Positions 55,278-63,782 of a stretch of 64,000 nt of DNA are shown one piece after another (the first letter of the stretch is position 1; every line of letters begins with the position of its first letter). Source of the stretch: Streptomyces lanatus (GTDB lineage: Bacteria; Actinomycetota; Actinomycetes; Streptomycetales; Streptomycetaceae); NCBI RefSeq assembly GCF_014655715.1, contig NZ_BNBM01000003.1, positions 177,892 to 241,891 on the forward strand, in the 5' to 3' direction. The notes beneath the pieces were generated by a model, which saw nothing but the letters and a program-made list of their open reading frames with translations, was not told where the DNA came from and did not search any database. The translations under genes and the position numbers were made by a program.

Positions 55278-56138
55278 CTACGCCAACCCCCGTCGCGCCA
55301 CCGCCGGCCGCCGATGCCCCGCGATGGACGCCACCATGTCCAGCACCTGACGCGTCTCCGCCACCTCATGCACCCGATACACCTGCGCCCCCAACCACGC
55401 CGAAACCGCGGTCGTCGCCAACGTCCCCACCACCCGCTCCTTCACGGGCTTGTCCAACGTCTCCCCGACAAAGTCCTTGTTGGACAGCGACACCAACACC
55501 GGCCACCCCGTCGACACCATCTCCCCGAGCCGCCGAGTCGCCTCAAGACTGTGCCGGGTGTTCTTCCCGAAGTCATGCCCCGGATCGATCAGAATCGACT
55601 CCCGCGGCACCCCCAACGCCAACGCCCGCTCGGCCAACCCCACGGTCACCCGCAGAATGTCCGCCATGACGTCGTCGTACGTCACCCGATGCGGCCGAGT
55701 CCGAGGCTCCGCACCCCCGGCATGCGTACACACCAGCCCCACCCCGTACCGCGCAGCGACCTCCGCGAGGCCCGGATCCACCCCACCCCACGCGTCGTTC
55801 AGCAGATCCGCCCCCGCCTCGCACACGGCCGCCCCCACCGAGGCCCGCCAGGTGTCCACGCTGATCACCACATCGGGAAACCGCCGCCGCACCTCGGCCA
55901 CGAACCCGACCGTCCGCCGCGCCTCCTCCTCGGCGGTCACCTCTTCCCCAGGCCCGGCCTTCACCCCACCGATGTCGATGATGGCCGCACCCTCCGCCAC
56001 GGCCTGCTCCACGCGCGCGAGGGCCGGCTCGTCGCGGAACGTCGCGCCCTGGTCGTAGAAGGAGTCCGGGGTCCGGTTCACGATCGCCATGATCACCGGC
56101 TCGTGCGCCTCGAACTCGCGCCTGCCCAGCCTGAGCAT
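55278..56138 (-). CDS. FolP2-like dihydropteroate synthase paralogue
   Basis: A 286-residue TIM-barrel protein of the DHPS family. The pterin motif reads MAIVNRTPDSFYDQGATF (residues 17-34), where true DHPS has NVTPDSFSDGG, and the later motifs are IDIGGVKAGPG, SVDTWRASV, NDAWGGVDP, DPGHDFGKNT and YRVHEVAETRQVLDM. This is the FolP2 (Rv1207) pattern. M. leprae FolP2 lacks DHPS activity, so the substrate here is probably not the folate precursor. Synteny (LOG upstream, DivIVA protein and tag downstream) matches mycobacteria. AAGGAG precedes ATG 56138. Confidence 0.85.
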   Translation of the reverse strand: MLRLGRREFEAHEPVIMAIVNRTPDSFYDQGATFRDEPALARVEQAVAEGAAIIDIGGVKAGPGEEVTAEEEARRTVGFVAEVRRRFPDVVISVDTWRASVGAAVCEAGADLLNDAWGGVDPGLAEVAARYGVGLVCTHAGGAEPRTRPHRVTYDDVMADILRVTVGLAERALALGVPRESILIDPGHDFGKNTRHSLEATRRLGEMVSTGWPVLVSLSNKDFVGETLDKPVKERVVGTLATTAVSAWLGAQVYRVHEVAETRQVLDMVASIAGHRRPAVARRGLA

Positions 56139-56158
56139 CCCCTGTGACCTCTCCTTGA

Positions 56159-56188
56159 GCGTCCTGGTGCGTCCTGGTGCGTCCTGGC
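56159..56188 (-). repeat. Triple 10-bp direct repeat in the leader of the folP2-like gene
   Basis: GCGTCCTGGT occurs at 56159-56168 and 56169-56178, then GCGTCCTGGC at 56179-56188. On the transcribed strand this gives three ACCAGGACGC units a few bases upstream of the Shine-Dalgarno of the minus-strand gene. The remainder of the 149-bp gap to 56288 holds divergent start signals. Confidence 0.7.
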
Positions 56189-56287
56189 CTTTCGACCGCC
56201 TGCGACCCTAACTGTCAGAGTCGCATGGCACGATCGGACACTGACACACTCGACCGCACGCACACACCGACCGTGGGGGCCACAGCG

Positions 56288-56659
56288 ATGGTTATGTTCC
56301 TGTTCCTGGTCGTCGCGCTGGCCGTCGTGGTCGCCGCGGTGACCCTCGCCGTGGTGGGCGGCGGCGAGGGCGACGGCCCGCTGCCGGAGGCCGCGCCCGA
56401 GCGACTGCAGGACCCGCTGCCGCCGGACCGCCCGGTCAACCGCGCCGACATCGACAGCCTCCGCTTCCCGCTCGCCGCCCGCGGCTACCGCATGTCCGAC
56501 GTCGACGACGCCCTCAGCCGCCTCGCCGCCGAGCTCGCCGAGCGCGACGCCCGGATCGCCGACCTGGAGTCCGCGCTGGCCGGGGCCCAGACGCCGGCCG
56601 GCGGCCATGGGGCGGGCCATGTGTCGATGGACAAGCCCACCAGAGAGGACCAGCAGTGA
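56288..56659 (+). CDS. Short membrane-anchored DivIVA-domain protein
   Basis: A 123-residue protein: one N-terminal helix (MVMFLFLVVALAVVVAAVTL), a short Gly/Pro linker, then the DivIVA-type segment DIDSLRFPLAARGYRMSDVDDALSRLAAELAERDARI (about 58-94), a minimal coiled-coil unit used for polar or curved-membrane localisation. It corresponds in order to M. tuberculosis Rv1209, between gpgS and tagA. GTGGGGG lies before ATG 56288. The stop overlaps tag by 4 bp. Confidence 0.75.
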   Translation: MVMFLFLVVALAVVVAAVTLAVVGGGEGDGPLPEAAPERLQDPLPPDRPVNRADIDSLRFPLAARGYRMSDVDDALSRLAAELAERDARIADLESALAGAQTPAGGHGAGHVSMDKPTREDQQ

Positions 56660-57246
56660 GCGACGGCACGGCCCTCGCCGGTCCGGACGGCGCCCTGCGC
56701 TGCCCCTGGGCCCTGTCCACCCCGGACTACGTGGCGTACCACGACGAGGAGTGGGGCCGCCCGGTCCACGGCGACGCCGCGCTCTACGAGCGGCTCAGCC
56801 TGGAGGCCTTCCAGTCCGGCCTGTCCTGGATCACCATCCTGCGCCGCCGCGAGGGCTTCCGTGCCGCCTTCGCCGGGTTCGACATCGCCAAGGTCGCGAC
56901 CTTCACGGACGCCGACAGGGACCGCCTCCTCGCCGACGCGGGCATCATCCGCAATCGCGCCAAGATCGACGCGACCATCGCCAACGCACGCGTGCTGACC
57001 GACTGGGCCCTGGGCGAGCTGGACGACCTGATCTGGTCCCACGCGCCCGACCCGACCGCCCGCCCCGTCCCGAAGACCTTGGCGGACGTCCCGGCGGTCA
57101 CCCCGGAGTCGACGGCCCTGTCCAAGGCCCTGAAGAAGCGCGGCCTGCGCTTCGTGGGCCCGACGACGGCGTACGCCCTGATGCAGGCGTGCGGCCTGGT
57201 CGACGATCACCTGGAGGCGTGCGTGGTGAGAAGCGCCCTCTCGTAG
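56656..57246 (+). CDS. tag: DNA-3-methyladenine glycosylase I
   Basis: A 196-residue repair glycosylase that excises 3-methyladenine from DNA. Signatures: RCPWALSTPDYVAYHDEEWGRPVHGD at the N-terminus (zinc Cys and His), FQSGLSWITILRRREGFR, then GPTTAYALMQACGLVDDHLEAC with the last zinc ligands His and Cys. Length fits E. coli Tag. GTG 56656 lies inside the preceding gene's stop (GTGA), so the DivIVA protein and Tag are coupled. Confidence 0.93.
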   Translation: MSDGTALAGPDGALRCPWALSTPDYVAYHDEEWGRPVHGDAALYERLSLEAFQSGLSWITILRRREGFRAAFAGFDIAKVATFTDADRDRLLADAGIIRNRAKIDATIANARVLTDWALGELDDLIWSHAPDPTARPVPKTLADVPAVTPESTALSKALKKRGLRFVGPTTAYALMQACGLVDDHLEACVVRSALS

Positions 57247-57291
57247 TCCCCTACGCCGGGCTAGTCCCCTACGCAGGGCGCGGCCCCGAGT

Positions 57292-58095
57292 TCACCGGCC
57301 CAAGTACTTCGGCTTCTCCTTGTTGACGAAGGCCTGCACGGCGATCGCGTGGTCCTCCGAAGACCCCGCCCGCGTCTGCAGCTCGTCCTCCTTCTCCAAG
57401 GTCTCCTCGAGCGAGTGCGACAGCCCGAAGGCCACCGCCTCCTTGATCGCCCCATAGGCGACCGTCGGCCCCTCGGCCAACGCCCGAGCCACCTTCTCGG
57501 CCTCCGCGCGCAGCTCACCAGGGGCCACCAGCCGGTTCGCGATGCCCAACTCGTACGCCTCCTGCGCCTTGATGTTGCGCGGGAAGAGCAGCAGGTCGGT
57601 GGCGCGGCTCGGGCCGACGACCCGCGGCAGCGTCCAGGAGATCCCGGAGTCGGCGGTGAGCGCCACCCCCGCGAACGACGTGTTGAAGGCGGCCGTGTCG
57701 GCCACGACCCGGTAGTCCGCGGCCAGCGCGAACCCGAAGCCCGCCCCCGCCGCGACCCCGTTCACCCCGGCCACCACGGGCTTCGCCATCCCGGCGATCG
57801 CCCGCACGATGGGGTTGTAGTGCTCCCGCACGGTGCTCATGGTCTGCCCGGAACCGGTCTCGCGGTCGGCGACCAGCAGCCCGATGTGCTCCTTCAGGTC
57901 CTGCCCCACGCAGAACGCCCGCTCCCCGGCCGCGGTCAGCAGCACGGCCCGTACGGCGGAGTCGTCCGCCGCGGCCTGGACCGCGTCCCGCAGTGCGACC
58001 TTGGCCGCGATGCTCAGCGCGTTCATCGCCTCCGGGCGGTTCAGCGTGATCGTCGCGAGTCCGTCGCTCACCTCGTAGAGCACGGTGTCGGCCAT
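57292..58095 (-). CDS. Enoyl-CoA hydratase/isomerase family protein, PaaG-like
   Basis: A 267-residue crotonase. The oxyanion hole is in ERAFCVGQDLKEH and NGVAAGAGFGFALAADYR. At the active-site strand the sequence is AGVALTADSGISWTLPRVVG, with Asp (TADSG) rather than the glutamate pair of classical hydratases, as in PaaG-type isomerases. It is more likely an acyl-CoA isomerase than a hydratase; the pathway is unknown. GGAGGGGAT precedes ATG 58095; the upstream frame to 58173 is not conserved-looking. Convergent with tag. Confidence 0.82.
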   Translation of the reverse strand: MADTVLYEVSDGLATITLNRPEAMNALSIAAKVALRDAVQAAADDSAVRAVLLTAAGERAFCVGQDLKEHIGLLVADRETGSGQTMSTVREHYNPIVRAIAGMAKPVVAGVNGVAAGAGFGFALAADYRVVADTAAFNTSFAGVALTADSGISWTLPRVVGPSRATDLLLFPRNIKAQEAYELGIANRLVAPGELRAEAEKVARALAEGPTVAYGAIKEAVAFGLSHSLEETLEKEDELQTRAGSSEDHAIAVQAFVNKEKPKYLGR

Positions 58096-58469
58096 GGCGT
58101 ATCCCCTCCGGTGTACGGCTCGGGGCGTACTCATCAGTACGCGATTGTCTGAGGACAGCATGGCGGAGATCACGGACGACGGCCCTGACCGGAGGTGTGA
58201 CCTGCGTCAAAGAATTTGTGTCCGGTTCTGTTGGGCCGAAGTGTGTGCGGTGGCGCAGTATCGCAGTCACATCGCCGAATTGAGTGGTTTTGCTCGCGCG
58301 CGTTGCCCAAGCGATGCCGACTGATGTTGGTCATCGGGTCCTGAGATGCGGGATAATGGCTTGGAAGCAATGTGTTCGATGCCGGTGTCGCGAGTCTGTG
58401 CCAGACGCGCGTGCCCTCCATGGGGCCGTCGGCTTTGACGATGAGCTGGTTTCAGGAAGGGGAACGAGC
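58096..58469. other. Divergent intergenic region (crotonase / DUF3117)
   Basis: A 374-bp gap with lower G+C than its flanks. It contains the candidate promoter listed below and presumably the crotonase promoter near 58150-58220. The open frame 58284-58469 in front of the DUF3117 gene has a Cys/Arg-rich, non-conserved look and is not called. Confidence 0.45.
58327..58357 (+). promoter_or_regulatory. Candidate promoter of the DUF3117 gene
   Basis: A good -10 hexamer GATAAT (58352-58357) is preceded by TTGGTC/TGGTCA (58327-58333) at 18-19 bp. It would leave an approximately 105-nt leader before ATG 58470. The spacing is slightly long. Confidence 0.4.
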
Positions 58470-58637
58470 ATGGCGGCCATGAAGCCGCGGACGGGCGATG
58501 GCCCGCTCGAGGTGACCAAGGAGGGGCGGGGCATCGTCATGCGCGTTCCGCTCGAAGGCGGCGGTCGGCTCGTCGTCGAGCTGACCCCTGACGAGGCCGA
58601 CGCGCTCGGCGACGCCCTCAAGAAGGTCGTCGGCTGA
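58470..58637 (+). CDS. DUF3117 protein (55 residues)
   Basis: A 55-residue protein starting MAAMKPRTGDGPLEVTKEGR and ending ELTPDEADALGDALKKVVG, which I recognise as the DUF3117 family, nearly invariant in actinobacteria (Rv1211 in M. tuberculosis). AGGAAGGGGAACG precedes ATG 58470. No function is established to my knowledge. The high conservation and small size suggest a core cellular role. Confidence 0.92.
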   Translation: MAAMKPRTGDGPLEVTKEGRGIVMRVPLEGGGRLVVELTPDEADALGDALKKVVG

Positions 58638-58641
58638 CGCG

Positions 58642-58700
58642 GCAGCGACCCCACCCTTTCGGCGGCCCCGGCATCGCACATGGTGCCGGGGTTGCTGCTT
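58642..58700 (+). terminator. Composite terminator after DUF3117
   Basis: Outer arms GCAGCGACCCC (58642-58652) and GGGGTTGCTGC (58688-58698) pair with one G-T, enclosing an inner CCCCGGCA/TGCCGGGG stem (58666-58673 with 58684-58691); the outer and inner pairings compete for the last four G. A T-containing tail follows. Confidence 0.65.
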
Positions 58701-58754
58701 GTGTGGAACATCCGGTACGTCCGTGCCGTACGGCTGGTCAGGCGGTCTTCGTGC

Positions 58755-59387
58755 TCAGCGCTTGACCGCGCACAGCAGCCCGTCCCCGACCGGCAGCAGG
58801 GACGGCACCAGCTCCTGGCTCTCGCGCACCGCGCGCAGCAGCTCACGTATGCGTATGACTTCGGTGGGCTGCGGGCCCGAGTCGACCGTGCGGCCGTTGG
58901 TGAAGACGCCCTCGAAGACGACCAGGCCACCCGGACGCAGCAGGCGCAACGATTCAGCGAGATAGTCGAGGAACTCCAGCCGGTCACCGTCGCAGAAGAC
59001 GAGGTCATAGCCGGCGTCCGCGAGCCGGGGCAGGACGTCCAGGGCGCGGCCCGGGATGAAACGGGCGCGGTTGCTGGCGAAGCCGGAGGCGCGGAAGGCC
59101 TGGCGGGCGAACTGCTGGTGCTCCGGCTCGGGGTCGACGGTCGTCAGGACGCCGTCGGGGCGCATGCCGTGCAGCAGGTGGATCCCGGAGACGCCGGTGC
59201 CGGTACCGATCTCCGCGACCGCCTTCGCGTCCACGGTGGCGGCGAGCATCCGCAGCGCGGCGCCCGTGCCGGGAGACACCGAGCGCAGCCCCGCCTCGCG
59301 GGCCCGGTCCCGGGCCCAGCGCAGGACGTCGTCCTCGGCGACGTAGGCGTCGGCGAACGCCCAGCTCGTCTGCCGGTTGCCGGTAAT
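58755..59387 (-). CDS. O-methyltransferase, apparent ATT start
   Basis: A roughly 210-residue class I methyltransferase of the caffeoyl-CoA O-methyltransferase type: motif I AVAEIGTGTGVSGIHLL, acidic residue in TTVDPEPEH, metal-site-like LVFCDGDRLEF, and C-terminal SLLPVGDGLLCAV. The coding pattern (TGNRQTSWAFADAYVAEDDV) continues upstream of the first canonical start (GTG 59279) without any ATG/GTG/TTG. The first plausible start is ATT 59387, six bases after AGGAG. It is divergent from sigE, the arrangement of Rv1220c-sigE in M. tuberculosis. Substrate unknown. Confidence 0.75.
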   Translation of the reverse strand: MTGNRQTSWAFADAYVAEDDVLRWARDRAREAGLRSVSPGTGAALRMLAATVDAKAVAEIGTGTGVSGIHLLHGMRPDGVLTTVDPEPEHQQFARQAFRASGFASNRARFIPGRALDVLPRLADAGYDLVFCDGDRLEFLDYLAESLRLLRPGGLVVFEGVFTNGRTVDSGPQPTEVIRIRELLRAVRESQELVPSLLPVGDGLLCAVKR

Positions 59388-59440
59388 GACCCTCTCCTGT
59401 CCCCGTGGTTGCCTGGGCGTGACTGTATCCGTTGCGGGCG

Positions 59441-59466
59441 GGAACCCGCAGATGGGACCGCGCGTT
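59441..59466 (+). promoter_or_regulatory. ECF-type promoter upstream of sigE
   Basis: GGAAC (59441-59445) and CGTT (59463-59466) are separated by exactly 17 bp, the classical -35/-10 arrangement recognised by SigE/RpoE-like ECF factors. It lies about 150 bp before the chosen sigE start, suggesting autoregulation. The GGAAC/CGTT pair is read directly; activity is inference. Confidence 0.6.
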
Positions 59467-59616
59467 TAGAGGGGTGGGAAGACGAGCGGGGGGACACAGT
59501 TGGATCACGATGAGGAGCAGGGCCGGGAGCAAGTGCCGACGCAGGCGCATCAGCCGTATCGGCCCAGATCAAATTCTCGTAAAACCGCTTATCCGGAGCT
59601 AACGGGCGAGGTGGCT

Positions 59617-60387
59617 ATGGTAGGGGCTCCACTGGACACCACCAGAGCCGACAGGGGAGGTGCGGCTGCGCCTGTGGATCGGGGAGGAGTGCTGCGGCGC
59701 TTTCTCGGATCGGCGGGCAGGCCGAAATCCGTGAACGACACCGCTGACCGCAGCCACGCCGGCGATTACGCCCAGACCGCGACCTTCTCCACCGACGCGG
59801 ACGGGCAGGCGTGGACTCCGCCCACCTGGGAGGAGATCGTCAGCACGCACAGCGGCCGCGTCTACCGACTGGCGTACCGCCTCACCGGCAACCAGCACGA
59901 CGCCGAGGACCTGACGCAAGAGGTCTTCGTCCGCGTCTTCCGCTCCTTGTCCACCTACACGCCGGGCACCTTCGAGGGCTGGCTGCACCGCATCACCACC
60001 AACCTCTTCCTCGACATGGTCCGCCGCAAGCAGCGCATCCGCTTCGACGCGCTGGGCGAGGACGCGGCCGAGCGGCTGCCCAGCAAGGAGCCCACACCGC
60101 AGCAGGTCTTCAACGACGCCCACTTCGACGCGGACGTCCAGCAGGCCCTCGACACCCTCGCGCCCGAGTTCCGCGCCGCGGTCGTCCTGTGCGACATCGA
60201 AGGACTGTCGTACGAGGAGATCGCCGCGACCCTCGGCGTCAAGCTCGGCACCGTCCGGTCCCGTATCCACCGGGGCCGCTCGCAGCTGCGCAAGGCCCTC
60301 GCCCACCGCTCGCCGGAGGCGCGCGCCGAGCGCCGCTCCTTCGTGCCGCGTGTGGCAGCGCTGGGGGGAGGGGGCGCGACCGCGTGA
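59617..60387 (+). CDS. sigE: ECF RNA polymerase sigma factor SigE-like
   Basis: A 256-residue ECF sigma factor. A long low-complexity N-terminal extension (about 75 residues) is followed by region 2 ([21 protein letters not shown], ... FRSLSTY) and region 4 ([18 protein letters not shown], ... [18 protein letters not shown]). The next gene encodes a zinc anti-sigma factor and the one after that HtrA, the sigE-rseA-htrA order of actinobacteria, so the regulon is expected to be envelope stress. ATG 59617 preferred; TTG 59500 would add 39 residues. This is not the cell-wall sigma-E of the S. coelicolor cseABC locus. Confidence 0.88.
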   Translation: MVGAPLDTTRADRGGAAAPVDRGGVLRRFLGSAGRPKSVNDTADRSHAGDYAQTATFSTDADGQAWTPPTWEEIVSTHSGRVYRLAYRLTGNQHDAEDLTQEVFVRVFRSLSTYTPGTFEGWLHRITTNLFLDMVRRKQRIRFDALGEDAAERLPSKEPTPQQVFNDAHFDADVQQALDTLAPEFRAAVVLCDIEGLSYEEIAATLGVKLGTVRSRIHRGRSQLRKALAHRSPEARAERRSFVPRVAALGGGGATA

Positions 60388-61367
60388 GTGGCTCCCGACC
60401 CAACCCCGCCGAACGGCTCCTGGCCGAGCAGCACCTAGGCGACCGACTCTCCGCCCTCGTCGACGGAGAGCTCGGTCATGAGACGCGCGAGCGTGTCCTG
60501 GCCCATCTGGCGACCTGCGCCAGGTGCAAGTCCGAGGTCGACGCCCAGCGCCGGCTGAAGAACGTCTTCGCGGAGGCGGCCCCGCCACCGCCCTCCGAGA
60601 GTTTCCTGGCCCGTCTCCAGGGTCTCCCCGGGGGCAGCGACCTCGACGGCGACGGTGGATCGCCGCTGGGCGGCGGGGCCGGCTTCGAAGGACTCCCCGG
60701 CCGGCCCGGCGCCGCCACCGGCGTCTTCGGTATGAAGCGGGGCGAGCGCTTCGAGTTCGGATACGTCCCCTCCCGTGCCCACGCCCCCATACTCCCCGTC
60801 GCGGACCGTGGCTTCCGTACCCACCCCGTGGGCCGTCCCGACACTGATCGCTCGGCGTCCTCGCGGATGCGGTTCGCGTTCGTCGCGGCGGGCGCGGTGT
60901 CGCTGGCCGCGATCGCGCTGGGCGGCGTCACCACCAGCGCGCCCACCGATGCGGAGGCCCGCGGCGGCTCGGGGTCCGGCAGCAATGTGACACCCGCGCG
61001 GACGGCGGGCACCGGCGCCTCTACGACCCCGGAGAACCAGCGTCGCCGTGGACTCGGCCCCCTGCTCGCGCAGGGCCAGGGCCAGCGTTCGCTCGACACC
61101 CCGGCGGCCTCGACCGAGGTGTCGGCTCCGCTGCTGCCCGGGATGCCGGCCCAGCCCGCCGACGCGGAGCTGCACACCCTGACGGCACCCGTGGTGGCCG
61201 GTGCGGCCGCCATGTCCCCGTTGATACGTCCGCTCAGCGCGACCCCGCCGCTCACCCTGACCGCCTGGTCCAAGGACACCGGGATCCCCGCGACCCCGGG
61301 CCTGCTCGCCGCACCCGTCCCCGACGCGACGTCGTCGCCTTCCGCCTCCCCCGCCACCGAGCGCTGA
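60384..61367 (+). CDS. rseA: Zinc-type anti-sigma factor, RseA-like
   Basis: A 327-residue membrane anti-sigma factor. The N-terminal zinc-associated domain has H41-x3-C45-x2-C48 (HLATCARC). A Gly/Pro linker follows, then one transmembrane helix (about 163-182, [18 protein letters not shown]) and an outer Thr/Pro/Ala-rich tail. GTG 60384 overlaps the sigE stop by 4 bp. It should hold SigE at the membrane until released by redox change, phosphorylation or proteolysis, as known for relatives. Confidence 0.88.
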   Translation: MSGSRPNPAERLLAEQHLGDRLSALVDGELGHETRERVLAHLATCARCKSEVDAQRRLKNVFAEAAPPPPSESFLARLQGLPGGSDLDGDGGSPLGGGAGFEGLPGRPGAATGVFGMKRGERFEFGYVPSRAHAPILPVADRGFRTHPVGRPDTDRSASSRMRFAFVAAGAVSLAAIALGGVTTSAPTDAEARGGSGSGSNVTPARTAGTGASTTPENQRRRGLGPLLAQGQGQRSLDTPAASTEVSAPLLPGMPAQPADAELHTLTAPVVAGAAAMSPLIRPLSATPPLTLTAWSKDTGIPATPGLLAAPVPDATSSPSASPATER

Positions 61368-61589
61368 CCCAGCCCCTGCGCAGCGGCCCGCGAACCTGAT
61401 TGAATCCGGGTGGGCCGCGCGCTGTGCCCATGGGCCGGGCGCGGAATCGATACACCGTGTGCCGGATGGGGAGGTGGCTCGAAGCCGAGCGCGACAGCGC
61501 AGAGTTGAGTAGGCATGCGGGCGCGGGGACGTTCCTGTTGGCTGCCCAGCCGGACTCGAGCCACGGTCAGCAGGAGTAGGAAGCGGAAC

Positions 61590-63782
61590 ATGAACGAGGG
61601 CAAGCCCGCGAAGGCGAAGTGGTGGAACCGCCCCCGATTGCAGGGCCATTCCTCGGAGCCCACGGCTGACGGCGACTTCGAGTTGGCACGGCCGTTGGGG
61701 GGTGGGGCGGCGGATGGTGACTTCGAGCTTCGGCCGGCTGGGAGTGGCGATGACGTCGCTTCCGAGGGGGACTTCGAGCTGGCGCGGCCGGCCGGGGTAT
61801 CGGTGCCCGCTTCATCGGAGGGCACGGCTGGTATTGCGGACGCTGTAACCGCGGAACCCTCCGAGGATGCCCGTGTCGAGACCGGTCCTGCGGTGAGCCT
61901 TGCCGACAGCGCCGCATCCCCTCCTGCCAGCCCCACACCCCTCCACGACCCCGACCCCTACAGCACCCCGCCCTACGGCGAACCCGGCCCCTGGGCACCC
62001 GCCCCACCGGTTCAGCACCCGGCGACGACGCCCTCGCACGGCACGGCCGTACCGATGCCGCCGCCCGAGCCTGCCCCGGCGTACGGGGCGCAGGCCACGG
62101 CGCCTGCGAGCGACGTCACTGCGCCTCAGACGACAGCCGCCGCCTCCGCCCCCGTGCCGCCCCAGGCGACCGGCCTCTCGACCCGCACGCCCCCTCCGGC
62201 CCCCGCGGCAGAGCAAGCACCCGGCATACCCGCCCCCGCACCGCACCCGGCGCCCCCAGCCCCCGCCGCCCCGGCGCCGCCCTCAGGCATACCGGCGCAG
62301 GAAACGCACCCGACTGCTGAGGCGCCGACCGGATCCGTCCCCGCCCAGTCGGCACCTCAGGCCCCTGTCCAGCCGGCGGCCTCGACCGTCGCCCAGCAGG
62401 CGCCCCTGGCCCCTGCCCGGCAGGCGCCCCCGGCCCCCGAGGCGCCCACCGCCCCCATCCCCACCCAACCGGCGCCTCAGCCCCCTGCCCAGCCCGCGCC
62501 CCCGACCGCCCCCACCCTCAACAACACCCCCACCAACCCCCCCTTCGACCCCCCACCCCCCACCAACCCCTGGCAGAACTACGACCCCTGGTCCCAGACC
62601 CCCCACCCCACCGCTCCCCTCCAACAAACCGGTGCCGCCGTCCCCAGTCAGGCGCAGCGGCGTTCGCGGGGGAAGAAGGTGTTGGTTGTCGGGGGGTTGC
62701 TCATCGCGTTGGTCGCCGGAGGTGTCGGTGGGGTCGTGGGGGCGTATCTCGAGCGGAATGGTGGGGTGGGGGACGTCGTGTTGCCGCAGGCCGGGGTCGA
62801 GGCTGTCGGGCGGGCGCCGGACAGTGTCGCCGGGATCGCGGCGCGGGCGCTGCCGAGTGTGGTGACGTTGCATGTGACGGGGAGTGCGGAGCAGGGGACC
62901 GGTACCGGCTTCGTGCTCGACGGCCAAGGGCACATCCTCACCAACAACCACGTCGTCGAGCCCGCGGGGGAGGGCGGCGAGATATCCGTGACCTTCCACA
63001 GCGGGGACACGGCCAAGGCCACCGTCGTCGGACGGGACAGCGGCTATGACCTCGCCGTCGTCAAGGTCAGCGATGTCCGCGGGCTGAAGCCCCTGCCGCT
63101 CGGCAACTCCGACAACGTCCAGGTCGGTGACCCCGTCGTCGCCATTGGTGCCCCGTTCGACCTGGAAGGCACCGTCACCTCCGGCATCATCAGCGCCAAG
63201 GAGCGTCCCATCACCGCCGGAGGCGAGGGCGGGGACGGCAGTGACGGGAGTGATGTGTCGTATGTGGATGCCCTCCAGACCGACGCTCCCATCAATCCCG
63301 GCAACTCCGGCGGGCCCCTCCTCGACGCCGAGGGGCGGGTCGTCGGGATCAACTCCGCGATCCGGTCCGCCGACAGCGGCTCCGACCTCGACGGCGGCCA
63401 GGCCGGCTCCATAGGCCTGGGCTTTGCCATCCCGGTCAACCAGGCCAAGCGGGTCGCCGAGGAACTGATCAACACCGGCCGGGCGACACACCCGGTCATC
63501 GGCGTCACCCTCGACATGGACTACGCGGGCGACGGGGCCCGCGTGGGCACCAAGGGCAGCGACGGCGGCTCCGCGGTCACCGCGGGCGGGCCCGGGGACA
63601 AGGCCGGTATCGAGCCGGGCGACGTCATCACCCAGGTCGACGGCCAACGCGTCCACTCCGGTGAGGAACTGATCGTCAAGACCCGCGCCCACCGCCCCGG
63701 CGACCGGCTCGAACTGACCCTGGAGCGGGACGGCAAGGAGATCACGATCGAGCTGACACTGGGGTCCTCGAGTGGGCGCTGA
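61590..63782 (+). CDS. htrA: HtrA/DegP-like membrane serine protease
   Basis: A 730-residue protease/chaperone. The long cytoplasmic N-terminus holds three GDFEL units (about 24-68) and a Pro/Ala-rich stretch (about 110-350); a transmembrane helix follows RGKKV (about 361-385). The trypsin-like domain has H454 (TNNHVV), D487 (GYDLAVVKV) and S573 (NPGNSGGPLL), and a single PDZ domain ends the protein (GDKAGIEPGDVITQVDG). Substrates are probably misfolded envelope proteins or the anti-sigma factor. AGGAGTAGGA precedes ATG 61590. Confidence 0.92.
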   Translation: MNEGKPAKAKWWNRPRLQGHSSEPTADGDFELARPLGGGAADGDFELRPAGSGDDVASEGDFELARPAGVSVPASSEGTAGIADAVTAEPSEDARVETGPAVSLADSAASPPASPTPLHDPDPYSTPPYGEPGPWAPAPPVQHPATTPSHGTAVPMPPPEPAPAYGAQATAPASDVTAPQTTAAASAPVPPQATGLSTRTPPPAPAAEQAPGIPAPAPHPAPPAPAAPAPPSGIPAQETHPTAEAPTGSVPAQSAPQAPVQPAASTVAQQAPLAPARQAPPAPEAPTAPIPTQPAPQPPAQPAPPTAPTLNNTPTNPPFDPPPPTNPWQNYDPWSQTPHPTAPLQQTGAAVPSQAQRRSRGKKVLVVGGLLIALVAGGVGGVVGAYLERNGGVGDVVLPQAGVEAVGRAPDSVAGIAARALPSVVTLHVTGSAEQGTGTGFVLDGQGHILTNNHVVEPAGEGGEISVTFHSGDTAKATVVGRDSGYDLAVVKVSDVRGLKPLPLGNSDNVQVGDPVVAIGAPFDLEGTVTSGIISAKERPITAGGEGGDGSDGSDVSYVDALQTDAPINPGNSGGPLLDAEGRVVGINSAIRSADSGSDLDGGQAGSIGLGFAIPVNQAKRVAEELINTGRATHPVIGVTLDMDYAGDGARVGTKGSDGGSAVTAGGPGDKAGIEPGDVITQVDGQRVHSGEELIVKTRAHRPGDRLELTLERDGKEITIELTLGSSSGR

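Noticed and set aside
58284..58469. N-terminal extension of the DUF3117 gene
   Set aside because: The family begins exactly at MAAMKPRTG, a good Shine-Dalgarno precedes that ATG, and the extension is Cys/Arg-rich with no conservation expected.
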